DNA of 64,000 nt, taken from NCBI RefSeq assembly GCF_963664415.1, contig NZ_OY761445.1:2630501-2694500 (forward strand), in the 5' to 3' direction. The position numbers and the translations under genes are program-made. Numbering within the stretch: position 1 is the stretch's first letter; the number at the start of each line of letters is the position of its first letter. The notes under the pieces were generated by a model that saw only the letters and a program-made list of their open reading frames with translations, made no database searches and was not told the DNA's origin. Source of the stretch: an uncultured Desulfobacter sp. GTDB lineage: Bacteria > Desulfobacterota > Desulfobacteria > Desulfobacterales > Desulfobacteraceae. This document shows, piece by piece, positions 17,659 to 26,173 of the stretch.

Positions 17659-18675
17659 CTAACTATACAATAATACTTGAGAGTACGAGTGTTGATTTTT
17701 TAATGTCGGTGATATTTTTTTAAATTGAAACGTCTTTTTTCTTAATCTTTTTGGAAAGCTTGAAATTATTTTCGACATCTTTCCCAAAACAGAGAGACTA
17801 ACTTGGGCGACACGTCTAAGAGTAGTCGGATAATTCATACGGTTGGCAAGCGAGGAAACGTGATTTTCTGAATTTGCGACATAATAAGTTCTGTTAACGA
17901 GGCTGCCTTCCATGAGATATTCCACTGTTTTTATGCCATGGTTCAGGTACAGCAAGAACTGCTTATACGCCAAGGCCACTTCGCGCATCTGGTCTCCTGT
18001 AAAGTACCGTTTGAAGTGGGAGGTGCCGTTGTTCAGGGCGATCCAGTCCGGAAAAATGCTGTGGGCGTTGAGGCCCTGGATCAGAAACAGGGCTTCTTCA
18101 GCGGTTGAAAGGCCCTGTTCGCCTTTGATCTCTCCCACTTCGGTTTTAAGGCCTGCCCATTCCGGCACATATGGATTTAATTCAATATTGGCCAAAAGGT
18201 TCTGGTCATCGGGCATGTGGGATGCGTCAAAGGCAATGGAGGTAATGCCGGTATCAAATAAAGACCGGATTTCGGTTTTGGCAGGTTCAACATCTTCGGG
18301 TTTTTTAATGCCGAAATGGTCTGCATGGATGGCCACGGGAACGGTGATCCCCATTTCATTCATGTACGCATCGGTCTGCCGTGCAATGTTCCAGAGGCTG
18401 GTGGCGTAATATGCCCCAGTGCCGCCCTCGGAACGGGCAATTTCAATGATAACCGCAGCATTGGCGCGCTGGGCTGCGGCAAGGGTCCCTTTGATGACAA
18501 ATGCATTTCTGCCGTTGGCTGCAATGGTCATGCAGTTGCCTTTGGCCAGCATGGCCCGGTCTATATATTTCCCGCTGACAATGAGTGCTTTTGAGTTGGG
18601 GAAGCACTTTTTCACATTGGGGGGGCTGCCGTAATCAAGCAGTTTGCAGTATTCTTCGGATTGTGAATGGGTCAT
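17659..18675 (-). CDS. class II fructose-bisphosphate aldolase-like protein with abnormal C-terminal part
   Basis: The first ~215 residues are clearly a class II (zinc) aldolase: LLDYGSPPNVKKCFP, AIHADHFGIKKPED with its metal/substrate His, FDASHMPDDQNLLAN and the GEIKGEQGLST loop. After IALNNGTSH (about residue 218) the sequence no longer follows the aldolase pattern I expect. The last ~50 residues are lysine-rich and AT-rich, as if fused to unrelated DNA. At 338 aa it is shorter than the ~430 aa of the subgroup it resembles. It is probably a truncated or chimeric, non-functional copy. The ATG at 18675 follows a GGAGGA-type site. Confidence 0.65.
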   Translation of the reverse strand: MTHSQSEEYCKLLDYGSPPNVKKCFPNSKALIVSGKYIDRAMLAKGNCMTIAANGRNAFVIKGTLAAAQRANAAVIIEIARSEGGTGAYYATSLWNIARQTDAYMNEMGITVPVAIHADHFGIKKPEDVEPAKTEIRSLFDTGITSIAFDASHMPDDQNLLANIELNPYVPEWAGLKTEVGEIKGEQGLSTAEEALFLIQGLNAHSIFPDWIALNNGTSHFKRYFTGDQMREVALAYKQFLLYLNHGIKTVEYLMEGSLVNRTYYVANSENHVSSLANRMNYPTTLRRVAQVSLSVLGKMSKIISSFPKRLRKKTFQFKKISPTLKNQHSYSQVLLYS

Positions 18676-18756
18676 GATGAAATCCTCCCGTATGTAAGTA
18701 ATAACGTTGCACGTTAAGAATGGTTAGGGATTATAAACTTTTTACACTAAAAAAAC

Positions 18757-18897
18757 TCAAACAACGAGTTTAAATACCTCAAGGGCTTTTTCGATGCTTG
18801 CGATTTGTCCAAGTTCGCTGATAATGTCTATTTCAACAGTATTTCGTCCCGTTTCATCGTCTCCAAATATTGTTTTTATAAATATAATTCTTTCAAT
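18757..18897 (-). pseudogene. C-terminal gene scrap
   Basis: A 46-codon open stretch with no start codon ends at a TGA (18757). It contains FGDDETGRNTVEIDIISELG and reads like the end of a real protein, but I cannot name the family. It begins right after a stop codon and is surrounded by AT-rich DNA. Confidence 0.3.
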
Positions 18898-19101
18898 TTA
18901 GGATATATTCTAACTCCTTGCTTAGTTTTTAGTTGCTTCTAAAATTATTTTTATAAAATATAATAGCCATTGTTTGTAGTTTGTGTCAATAGTAAAATTG
19001 TCTGAAAAAATAAATATAAAAATGAGTTAAAAACACTCAAGGTATCTGGGGTTTTCACAGGAAGAGAAGAATTGGATAAATAAACCATTAAATTTTATTT
19101 A

Positions 19102-19224
19102 ATGATACAAATAGAATCATTCATCAAAAAGAAAGGCCGGACACAGGAGCAGGCGGCGAAACTTATGGATGTTTCCAGCCCAGGTAGTGATGTAAAGCGT
19201 TTTTATAAAGCGCGTTCTGGTTAA
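19102..19224 (+). pseudogene. fragment of a HigA-like XRE antitoxin
   Basis: Forty codons from an ATG contain FIKKKGRTQEQAAKLMDVSS, the helix-turn-helix start of HigA-type antitoxins, then lose similarity. No toxin lies beside it. It ends 36 bp before the MITE at 19261. Confidence 0.45.
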
Positions 19225-19260
19225 ATTTAATAAATTTTATTTTTCAGAAAGCCAATTATT

Positions 19261-19479
19261 CTGAAGTTTCCTGATTTTTAGCAGCCTATTGATTGTCTAT
19301 GATGTGGCATTGTAGCAGGGTATAGTTTAGTTTTGATAGGATTTGCCATGTAAATAGCAAAACCCCATTTTATTTTCCCTGTCTATACAAATCCCTCTGA
19401 TAGAAAAATATCATATAATTCCAGTATTATATGCAATTTTGCTCAAAATAACAGTAAAATAAAAATCAGGAAACTTCAG
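19261..19479. mobile_element. 219-bp MITE-like element with TTATT target duplication
   Basis: The ends are 20-bp perfect inverted repeats: CTGAAGTTTCCTGATTTTTA (19261-19280) and its complement (19460-19479). The element is flanked by the direct repeat TTATT (19256-19260 and 19480-19484), as expected for a 5-bp target duplication. The AT-rich interior encodes nothing. No transposase with these ends is present in the window. Confidence 0.8.
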
Positions 19480-19484
19480 TTATT

Positions 19485-19842
19485 CAGTGTTTCTATTTTT
19501 TTCCGCGTCGGTGTTTTCTTAATCCAATCTTAATCCAATTGATGGGCCTCCAGTATGCTTAAATTCTCTCTTGTAACAAGCAGTTTGACCAACTGGCGAA
19601 ATCTTGCAAAAAGGAGGCTGGATTTATTTTTAATTTTTTCAAACATTTCAAATGAAGACGGATAAACGGCTTATTGGGGATGTTATAAGAGTGTGGAATA
19701 TGTCTATCATTGTGGGCCGAAACCCTTTTCAATAATGGCGTTCAAGTCTTTTTCCAGTCCTTCGGCCTCTTATAATTCAAAGGCGAGCTTTAGCGTTTGT
19801 AGTCTCTATCTCCTTATTATAAAGGCTTGGCAGTAGAGTCAA
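19485..19842. other. 358-bp spacer, no recognised feature
   Basis: No gene, strong repeat or clear promoter was recognised here. The left part is AT-rich. It probably consists of further decayed mobile DNA, given its neighbours. Confidence 0.4.
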
Positions 19843-19923
19843 GGGTAGGCGCGGTGGCAAATTTACTCCGTTTCCTACCCCTGCTCATCAAACCGAACGT
19901 GCGGAGCTACCGCATCCGGCTTT
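19843..19923 (-). ncRNA. group II intron 3' end remnant (domains V-VI)
   Basis: On the minus strand 19890-19923 reads AGCCGGATGCGGTAGCTCCG then CACGTTCGGTTT, the pattern of a group II intron domain V (AGC triad, CGC..GCG stem, bulge before GTTCGG). A GGGTAGG/CCTACCC stem downstream (19843-19880) could be domain VI. No reverse-transcriptase reading frame is attached, so this is a remnant. Confidence 0.5.
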
Positions 19924-20106
19924 CCGACTGCCTTCACCTTCAGGACTCTTGATTTAGGAAAGTTGATTTTAAACTCATACTGTTGCAATATCATATTAGA
20001 CATCAGTAGGTTGTATTCAGTTTAGAAGTCAAAAAGGTCTTCTCATCCACCGGAAAATAACAGTGACACCTTGCCATTCCAGGTATATTTCGGTGTCAGG
20101 AAATAA

Positions 20107-20541
20107 TTCCTTGCTGACCCTGAAAAACAGTGGAAAAAGGGCTATTCAGCCAGAACGCTTGCTTATCGTTGGCATGCTGCTAATAGTATTCCCGCTGAAG
20201 TCTTGTCTGTTTTGAAACAATCAACGGAACTATCCAGAATCGAGCCATTATTCATTATCCCTGAGCATAAAGTTCCACTACCAGGTGGTGCAGCGGCTTC
20301 ACAAAATGATATCTGGGTTCTTGGTAAAACCGACACACATTTGGTATCATTCACCGTTGAAGGGAACGTATCCGAACCATTCGGGCCTACAGCTGAGGAG
20401 TGGTTTGAAGATTACCAGACATTTATTGATCTATTCAAACTCAATGCTGGTATAAATGAGTTGGTTTCAACCTCCTTGCCCAATGGGATTGTGTTATATT
20501 TTGCTTGGATTCACGGGGATGAAAAATTTTTGGAAATATAA
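20107..20541 (+). pseudogene. 5'-truncated DUF6946-like gene
   Basis: The frame opens after a TAA with PEKQWKKGYSARTLAYRWH and continues in phase through PAEVLSVLKQ and PLPGGAAASQNDIWVLGKTD to the stop, about 144 codons. This matches the DUF6946 family as I remember it, whose members start shortly before the DPEKxW motif. An ATG at 20203 would drop that conserved part. The 5' end was probably lost in rearrangement; function of the family is unknown. Confidence 0.5.
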
Positions 20542-20562
20542 TAGGATAGACTTTAAATCAAA

Positions 20563-20772
20563 ATGAATGAAGAACGTTTGGCAGAAATCGAGATAAAATT
20601 GGCTTATCAGGACAAAACCATCAAAGATTTGAATGATGTTATTTGTGATCAGCAAAAGGAAATTGGAAAACTCGGTTCAATTTGTGAAAAATTGATAAAA
20701 ATTCTCAACGAGAATGGCCTGACAGTCCTAACGGTCGACGCTCCTGCTGATGAGAAACCTCCCCATTATTAA
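20563..20772 (+). CDS. slyX: SlyX-family protein
   Basis: This 69-aa coiled coil (residues 3-50) has the SlyX pattern: RLAEIEIKLAYQDKTIKDLN at the start and the conserved EKPPHY C-terminus. SlyX proteins are widespread small cytoplasmic coiled coils without a firmly established function. It stands 21 bp after the DUF6946-like remnant. Confidence 0.85.
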   Translation: MNEERLAEIEIKLAYQDKTIKDLNDVICDQQKEIGKLGSICEKLIKILNENGLTVLTVDAPADEKPPHY

Positions 20773-20799
20773 TTCTATAATAATTATTGGAAATGAAAA

Positions 20800-21087
20800 A
20801 TGACTGATGGTCAAATAAGAGCGAATATTAAGCCAGGGCAAACAGTCTCCATTGTACTGAAAAAAGACCAAAGATCTTGGAAACTGACCCAAGGCGTTGT
20901 AAAGGATCTTCTGACAAAATCTCCTTTGCATCCGCATGGTGTAAAAGTTCGCTTAGAAATTTGCATTCCAGAAGACAAATATCAATCCCCATGCTTATTC
21001 ATGATTCCCGACGGGGTGCAAAATAAGTCAACAGGTATTAATAGAGCGGGGTATCCCGTGGATAAGATAGAATCAAACACTGATTAA
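20800..21087 (+). CDS. YwbE-like protein with divergent tail
   Basis: Residues 1-53 (GQIRANIKPGQTVSIVLKKD, then a GVVKDLLTKSPLHPHGVKVRLE stretch) match YwbE/DUF2196 proteins, which are normally about 60-70 aa and end soon after the HPHGIKVRL motif. Here the C-terminal ~40 residues do not continue the family pattern, which suggests a frameshift or fusion. It lies in a run of short plus-strand genes (slyX, this one, DUF6398). Function is unknown. Confidence 0.7.
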   Translation: MTDGQIRANIKPGQTVSIVLKKDQRSWKLTQGVVKDLLTKSPLHPHGVKVRLEICIPEDKYQSPCLFMIPDGVQNKSTGINRAGYPVDKIESNTD

Positions 21088-21099
21088 AAGAAGGATATC

Positions 21100-21618
21100 A
21101 TGGCAAAAACAAAAAAATCTGAGAATGTTCCGAAGGCAATGCAGGAAGTTTTTGATAAAATTGTGGCGATTACAGATGAGGTTGCAGAAAAAAATCTTAA
21201 TGATGAGTATGCTCAGACGATTCGGTACGCCACCGCCGCCTTGTGTCGGAAACGTCCGTCTCCCTTGTTAAAAGGGCGGGCGAATAGTTGGGCTTGCGGG
21301 ATCACTTACGCTATCGGGTTTGTCAATTTTCTGTTTGACCGGAATCAAGACCCCTTCATGAGTGCAGCTGATCTTTGTGCCGCCTTTGGGGTGAGTAAAA
21401 GCACTGGTGGAAATAAATCAAAGGAAGTTAGAGATATTTTGAAAACTTTTCAACTTGACCCTAACTGGTGCCTTCCGAGTGTAATGGATAATAATCCTAT
21501 GGCGTGGCTAATTTCGGTGAATGGTTTTATGATAGACGCTCGGAACGCTCCGAGACAAATCCAAGAGTTGGCTTATGAAAAAGGCATGATTCCCTATATC
21601 CCGGAGGATAAAGCATAA
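21100..21618 (+). CDS. DUF6398 domain protein
   Basis: This 172-aa soluble protein has the DUF6398 pattern: FDKIVAITDEVAEKNLNDEY, ALCRKRPSPLLKGRANSWAC, then a helix-turn-helix-like AADLCAAFGVSKSTGGNKSK. The ATG at 21100 follows an AAGGA site. The family is often encoded beside DNA-repair or accessory genes, but its role is unknown. It ends 60 bp before a broken transposase gene. Confidence 0.75.
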   Translation: MAKTKKSENVPKAMQEVFDKIVAITDEVAEKNLNDEYAQTIRYATAALCRKRPSPLLKGRANSWACGITYAIGFVNFLFDRNQDPFMSAADLCAAFGVSKSTGGNKSKEVRDILKTFQLDPNWCLPSVMDNNPMAWLISVNGFMIDARNAPRQIQELAYEKGMIPYIPEDKA

Positions 21619-21678
21619 GCGGAAGGCATCCATCCCGGCAAACTGTAGGCAATCAAATAGCGGAGATAATGCTCTAAA

Positions 21679-22008
21679 TCAACCCAGCAAACCGAGTCTC
21701 ATCAAGCTTTCTTCGCTGATTTTTTTATCATTATAGAGCTGAAGAAATTTTTTCAGGTTATACGCGGTTTGACATAAAAGAGACCAAATGCGGTTTCCGT
21801 TAGTGCCCTGATAGAGGCTGCAACCAAAACCGCGAAGATTTTTTGAAACTGCGATAAACCCTTCCGTTGCAGAACGGGCTTTTTGGCAATAGACCTGCTT
21901 TTCTTCGACAACATCCTGGCTTCTACCGAGAAAGATGTGTGGACAGCCTTTGGGGATTTTCTGAGTCGTCCGGCTGCGGTAACCTTGATCACCGATAGCA
22001 TGATCAGG
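21679..22008 (-). pseudogene. C-terminal half of an IS1182-type transposase
   Basis: On the minus strand the frame runs from DHAIGDQGYRSRTTQKIPKG through ARSATEGFIAVSKNLRGFGC and NRIWSLLCQTAYNLKKF to LMRLGLLG and TGA. This is the C-terminal part of IS1182/IS5-group DDE transposases, including the YxxQKxRSxTEG region. It is cut off exactly at the left end of the IS6-type element at 22009. Confidence 0.8.
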
Positions 22009-22847
22009 GGTTCTGTTGCAAAAAATTCTGAATTCATATTAAAAGTATTTCCTCAAACTCAAATACCAGGGGGAATGTATCGATGAATTCGAAAAATCGG
22101 TTCAAGTGGCGTCATTTTGAAAAAGAGATTATCCTTCTAAACGTTCGGTGGTATTTGCGTTACGCACTCAGCTACCGGGATCTGGAAGAGATGATGCTGA
22201 AACGGGGGGTAAAGGTTGACCACACGACCATCTACCGGTGGGTTCAAAGCTATTCCCCGGAAATTGAAAAAAGATGCAAACCCCACCTCCAACCCACCAA
22301 CGATTCATATCGAGTGGATGAGACCTATATAAAGGTCAAGGGCAAATGGAAGTACCTGTATCGGGCGGTTGATTCTCAAATAAATACAATTGATTTCATA
22401 CTGCGCGCGAAAAGAGATACCAAAGCTGCCAAACTGTTTTTCAGGAAATCCTTAAAATCCTCACATACGTCAACACCCCGGGTAATTACGGTTGATAAGA
22501 ACCCCGCTTATCCTGCAGCGATCAAGGAACTCAAAGAGGAAGGTTTCCTTCCGGAAGCTTGTGAAGTCGGACAAATCAAGTACTTGAACAATATTGTTGA
22601 ACAGGATCATCGGTTTATCAAGCGGCGGGTTAAACCCGGCCTTGGCTTTCAATCCTTTCACACGGCTTGGAGGACGCTCAGGGGGTATGAGACCATGCAC
22701 ATGATTCAAAAGGGACAGGGTGAAGAGGTTAAAAAAGGAGATGTTAAAAATCAGATCAAATTCATTGAAAATTTGTTTGAGCTTGCCACGTAAAAAGGAT
22801 CCAATCAAAGCCCTTCTTTAACCCGAAAATTTTTTTGCAACACAACC
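22009..22847 (+). mobile_element. IS6-family insertion sequence
   Basis: The 839-bp element has imperfect inverted ends: GGTTCTGTTGCAAAAAATTC on the left and, read inward on the right, GGTTGTGTTGCAAAAAAATT. It carries one DDE transposase gene. The flanking 8-mers (TGATCAGG and CAGATTTG) do not match, so recombination or deletion occurred after insertion. It truncates an IS1182 transposase on its left. Confidence 0.85.
22083..22793 (+). CDS. IS6-family transposase
   Basis: This 236-aa DDE/RNase H-fold transposase has an N-terminal helix-turn-helix (YALSYRDLEEMMLKRGVKVD, HTTIYRWVQSYSPE). Its catalytic residues lie in YRVDETYIKVKG (D), VITVDKNPAYP (D) and NNIVEQDHRFIKRR (E). Length and motifs are those of a complete IS26/IS6-group enzyme, which makes cointegrates by replicative transposition. 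It appears intact. Confidence 0.92.
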   Translation: MNSKNRFKWRHFEKEIILLNVRWYLRYALSYRDLEEMMLKRGVKVDHTTIYRWVQSYSPEIEKRCKPHLQPTNDSYRVDETYIKVKGKWKYLYRAVDSQINTIDFILRAKRDTKAAKLFFRKSLKSSHTSTPRVITVDKNPAYPAAIKELKEEGFLPEACEVGQIKYLNNIVEQDHRFIKRRVKPGLGFQSFHTAWRTLRGYETMHMIQKGQGEEVKKGDVKNQIKFIENLFELAT

Positions 22848-22864
22848 CAGATTTGATATCTTGG

Positions 22865-23821
22865 CTATAGTAAGGTTTTCCTGAATTGGTTGGGCGTAAG
22901 CCCTGTGGCATGTTTGAACGCTCCGGAAAAGTTGCCGTGAAACCTGTATCCGGCAATATTGGCAATGGCCTCTATTTTCATGCTGGTATCTGCCAGCATT
23001 TCCTTGGCAAGGTTTATGCGCAGGGTTTTGATATGGTCTGATATCGTTGTGCCGTAAGTTTTTTTGAACAGATGCGTCAGTTTAGTTCGGCTCATGCAGG
23101 CATCCCGGGCCAATTCATCCAGGTAAACCGTTTGTGTGAAATTTTTGTTCAGGTACGCCATAACCCTTTGCAAATGTGCCATATCCCCATCCGGTATGCG
23201 GCTGGCATGTGGTTGGGACTCACGGTTTATTTCCCGCTGTATCATAATACTTAAAAGCTCGGTTACCTTACTGTCATAAAACATCCGGGCAATTTTTTCC
23301 GACGGCCGGAAATTGCCAAGCTGATGAAGCACACCGGTGATTTCCGGAATACAGTCATTGTTGTTGATCTTGGGGGAAAAAAGGTTCGGATCCATGGAAC
23401 TCTGGGGATATCTTTGGGGCAGCAGTGTATTGTAAAAATCGGGCATTACACAGACGGATATACTCCGGACAGCCATCCCTTTTTTTATCTCCCCTTGGAA
23501 TACATCTTCATGTCCGGCATAGGAGAACAGGGTTTCACTGGGCATTGTCCTGCCTTGGTGCGGTTGTTTCCGGCAGCAGGTATCGTTCAACCGGATAAGA
23601 AAAAACGGCGGATGTGCAAGTTTCAGGCAAATATCACAATCAAGTACAAAATCATACACTGAAATGCCGTAAAGATCGTCGATCAGATAGAGCCATAGAC
23701 CTCCTGTTCCCAACGCAGGGTCCAGTTTGTATGATAATCCGCAACGGCGGTGACCCTGCGCATTTCCCACCGAATAGAAACCGAATTCGGAGAGAAAGGA
23801 CAGATACGACTGTTCAAACAT
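22865..23821 (-). CDS. AraC-family regulator of the metallophore-like locus
   Basis: This 318-aa protein has a ~210-residue N-terminal sensory domain and a C-terminal AraC DNA-binding domain (about 215-318) with two helix-turn-helix units: LDELARDACMSRTKLTHLFK and IEAIANIAGYRFHGNFSGAF. The end, KHATGLTPNQFRKTLL, is typical. It is divergent from the TonB receptor gene with 190 bp between them. That is the usual arrangement of PchR/YbtA-like regulators that sense ferric siderophores and activate the receptor gene. The ligand is not known. Confidence 0.88.
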   Translation of the reverse strand: MFEQSYLSFLSEFGFYSVGNAQGHRRCGLSYKLDPALGTGGLWLYLIDDLYGISVYDFVLDCDICLKLAHPPFFLIRLNDTCCRKQPHQGRTMPSETLFSYAGHEDVFQGEIKKGMAVRSISVCVMPDFYNTLLPQRYPQSSMDPNLFSPKINNNDCIPEITGVLHQLGNFRPSEKIARMFYDSKVTELLSIMIQREINRESQPHASRIPDGDMAHLQRVMAYLNKNFTQTVYLDELARDACMSRTKLTHLFKKTYGTTISDHIKTLRINLAKEMLADTSMKIEAIANIAGYRFHGNFSGAFKHATGLTPNQFRKTLL

Positions 23822-23943
23822 GACTATGGCTCCCTTAAAAAATTATGCTATTTCACAAAATTCTTATGCTGCCGGACATATTCAGGACCGGCCTATTGAC
23901 TCACCACGCCTCTTTTAATATTTCACATTTAAATTTAGGCGCA

Positions 23944-23957
23944 TCTAACTTGTTAGA
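23944..23957. promoter_or_regulatory. palindrome upstream of the TonB receptor gene
   Basis: TCTAAC (23944-23949) and GTTAGA (23952-23957) form a perfect 6+2+6 inverted repeat about 60 bases before the receptor start, in the divergent AraC/receptor region. It could be a regulator site; no good Fur box was seen. Confidence 0.35.
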
Positions 23958-24013
23958 GTATAAATTATAAAAAGTAAATGAAAAAACTTTTTATCAAACA
24001 AAGGAGAATGAAG

Positions 24014-26137
24014 ATGAGCAGGTGGTTAAAGAGTCGAACAATGAAAAAATCACTTTGGGTCGTTGTTTGGAAAATTTTTATGATTGGGTGGGTGTGCATT
24101 TTTTTTCAGCCCTGCATTTCCCAAGCCCAGGATATGGACACAAAATCTATTGGGGCAAAGCAGAATTACCTGATTGAAACCATAACCGTCACAGCTCAGA
24201 AACAAGAAGAAAATGTTCAGGAAGTGCCCATAAGCATTTCCGTGCTTAATGGCCAGGCCGTTGAGGATAAAGGTATTCAATCGGTTAGGGATCTTGCGGA
24301 CTTCACCCCCAACCTGGTCATTTTCGAAGATGGGATGTCAGACCGGAAAACGCCTTCAATGCGGGGGATATACGCAGCCACGGAATCATTCTCCACCTCC
24401 ACAGGCTTGTATATCGACGGGGTGCCGTTTCTTTCTTCTCTCGGATATGAAGACGGTCTTCTTGATATTGAGCGAATTGAAGTTCTCCGGGGCCCCCAGG
24501 GGACAGTCTATGGGAAAAATACCGAAGCCGGCGCGATTAATATTATCACCCGCCGGCCGGATAACGAATTTAGAGGTAAAATATCCACGGAAATCGGGCG
24601 ATTTTTGTCCACCGAAACCGGTGACGGTTTAGGGGGCACACTTGCGGTCAACCTGAGCGGCCCCCTGTCAAAAGACCGGTTGTTTGCGAGCCTTTCAGGT
24701 AAATTTTATCAACAGGAAGGATTCATCGAAAACATTTCAACCGGGGAGACAGCAAACGATAAGCAGGATTGGTTTGGACGCGGGAACCTGCGCTGGACCC
24801 CCACGGATCAACTTGATGTTTCGCTCATTGCCTCATGTATTGACTATAACAATGACGGCCCCAATATGGGCATGAGTGAACAGGGCGCAGCAGCATATTA
24901 CCTGCTGTATTACGGGTATCGTCTGGAAGCATCAGACCTGCAGGCATACAACGATTCAACCAAAAGCGCCCAATCCCTTAAAGTCGAGTATGATGTCACC
25001 GAAAAGATCAAGATAACATCGATTACGGCCAGAACAGAGTTTAACGATGTGAAATCAACTGATTTTGATTTCAGCCAGGCAAAATTCTTCCATTCAACAA
25101 CGGATTATACCTTTGAAAACATTTCCCAGGAACTACGACTGAATTACACCAGGGATAGATTGAAGTGGTTGATCGGGATCTATTATGACAACAACAGTAA
25201 AGGTATTACCGGTGATTGTGATTCGGATTACCCGTCCATGGTGTATTCGCTGGATACCGATGCGGAGTCTGAATCCTGGGCAGCCTTCACCAATCTAACT
25301 TATCCGCTGTTCACAAAAGTCAACATTGTGGCCGGGGTGCGGTATGAATACCAGGAGGGCGAAATAAATAATAATATTTACGGGATGCAGGACGATCAGT
25401 CTTGGTCCTCGGTGTCGCCAAAGCTGAGTCTGGACTATATGTTTTCCCCTGAAATTATGTCTTATATCAGTGCCTCCAAGGGCGTTCGTTCAGGCGGCTT
25501 TAACATTTATGCCACAAACCCGGCCTATTACAGTTACGATGATGAAGAGCTGTGGTCCTATGAACTGGGAGTGAAAACAACCCTTTTTGAAAACCGGCTG
25601 ATCGTCAATTCTGCCGTATACTACATGGATATTGACAATATGCAGGTCAATGAAGCGGTTGCTCCCAATGTGACGTATTTAACCAACGCAGCAAAAGCAA
25701 ACGGGTACGGCTTCGAACTTGAAGCAACAGCCCAGATTCGTGACGGGTTGAGCCTGATGGCCGGTTTCGGGTTTAACCACGTAGAGTTTGACGAATTCAA
25801 TGATGCAGATGGAGATTATGCAGGCAACAAGAACCCCTATGCGCCGCAATATACCTTTAACGTAGGTGTTCAATACCGACACCATAACGGGCTGTATTTT
25901 CGGGCGGACCTGATTGGAAAAGACAAGATGTATCTGGACAAAACCAACACATACACCTGTGATGCACACCAGATTGTCAATGTCAAAATAGGGTATGAGA
26001 CCGAACGGTTTGACATCTATCTGTTCGGCCGGAACATCTTTGACGAAGAATATGACCGGGTAGGCGCCAGTGGCGGTTACTACACCGCTTACAGCAATCC
26101 CGGCAAGATCGGTTTAACCGTGAATTACCACTTCTGA
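24014..26137 (+). CDS. TonB-dependent outer-membrane receptor
   Basis: About 707 aa from the ATG at 24014, which has AAGGAG seven bases upstream; the longer frame begins at 23978. A signal peptide spans about the first 38 residues (ending ISQAQ). The TonB box region (ETITVTAQKQEENVQEVPIS) is followed by the plug domain, including LRGPQGTVYGKNTEAGAINI. A 22-strand-type barrel ends in NYHF with terminal Phe. The family imports ferric siderophores, cobalamin or other metal chelates using TonB-ExbBD energy. Its neighbours (AraC regulator, methyltransferase, ABC exporter pair) suggest metal-chelate uptake, resembling yersiniabactin-type loci. Confidence 0.92.
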   Translation: MSRWLKSRTMKKSLWVVVWKIFMIGWVCIFFQPCISQAQDMDTKSIGAKQNYLIETITVTAQKQEENVQEVPISISVLNGQAVEDKGIQSVRDLADFTPNLVIFEDGMSDRKTPSMRGIYAATESFSTSTGLYIDGVPFLSSLGYEDGLLDIERIEVLRGPQGTVYGKNTEAGAINIITRRPDNEFRGKISTEIGRFLSTETGDGLGGTLAVNLSGPLSKDRLFASLSGKFYQQEGFIENISTGETANDKQDWFGRGNLRWTPTDQLDVSLIASCIDYNNDGPNMGMSEQGAAAYYLLYYGYRLEASDLQAYNDSTKSAQSLKVEYDVTEKIKITSITARTEFNDVKSTDFDFSQAKFFHSTTDYTFENISQELRLNYTRDRLKWLIGIYYDNNSKGITGDCDSDYPSMVYSLDTDAESESWAAFTNLTYPLFTKVNIVAGVRYEYQEGEINNNIYGMQDDQSWSSVSPKLSLDYMFSPEIMSYISASKGVRSGGFNIYATNPAYYSYDDEELWSYELGVKTTLFENRLIVNSAVYYMDIDNMQVNEAVAPNVTYLTNAAKANGYGFELEATAQIRDGLSLMAGFGFNHVEFDEFNDADGDYAGNKNPYAPQYTFNVGVQYRHHNGLYFRADLIGKDKMYLDKTNTYTCDAHQIVNVKIGYETERFDIYLFGRNIFDEEYDRVGASGGYYTAYSNPGKIGLTVNYHF

Positions 26138-26173
26138 TCATACAACCCGTTTAAGACCTAAGGAGAACAAGAT

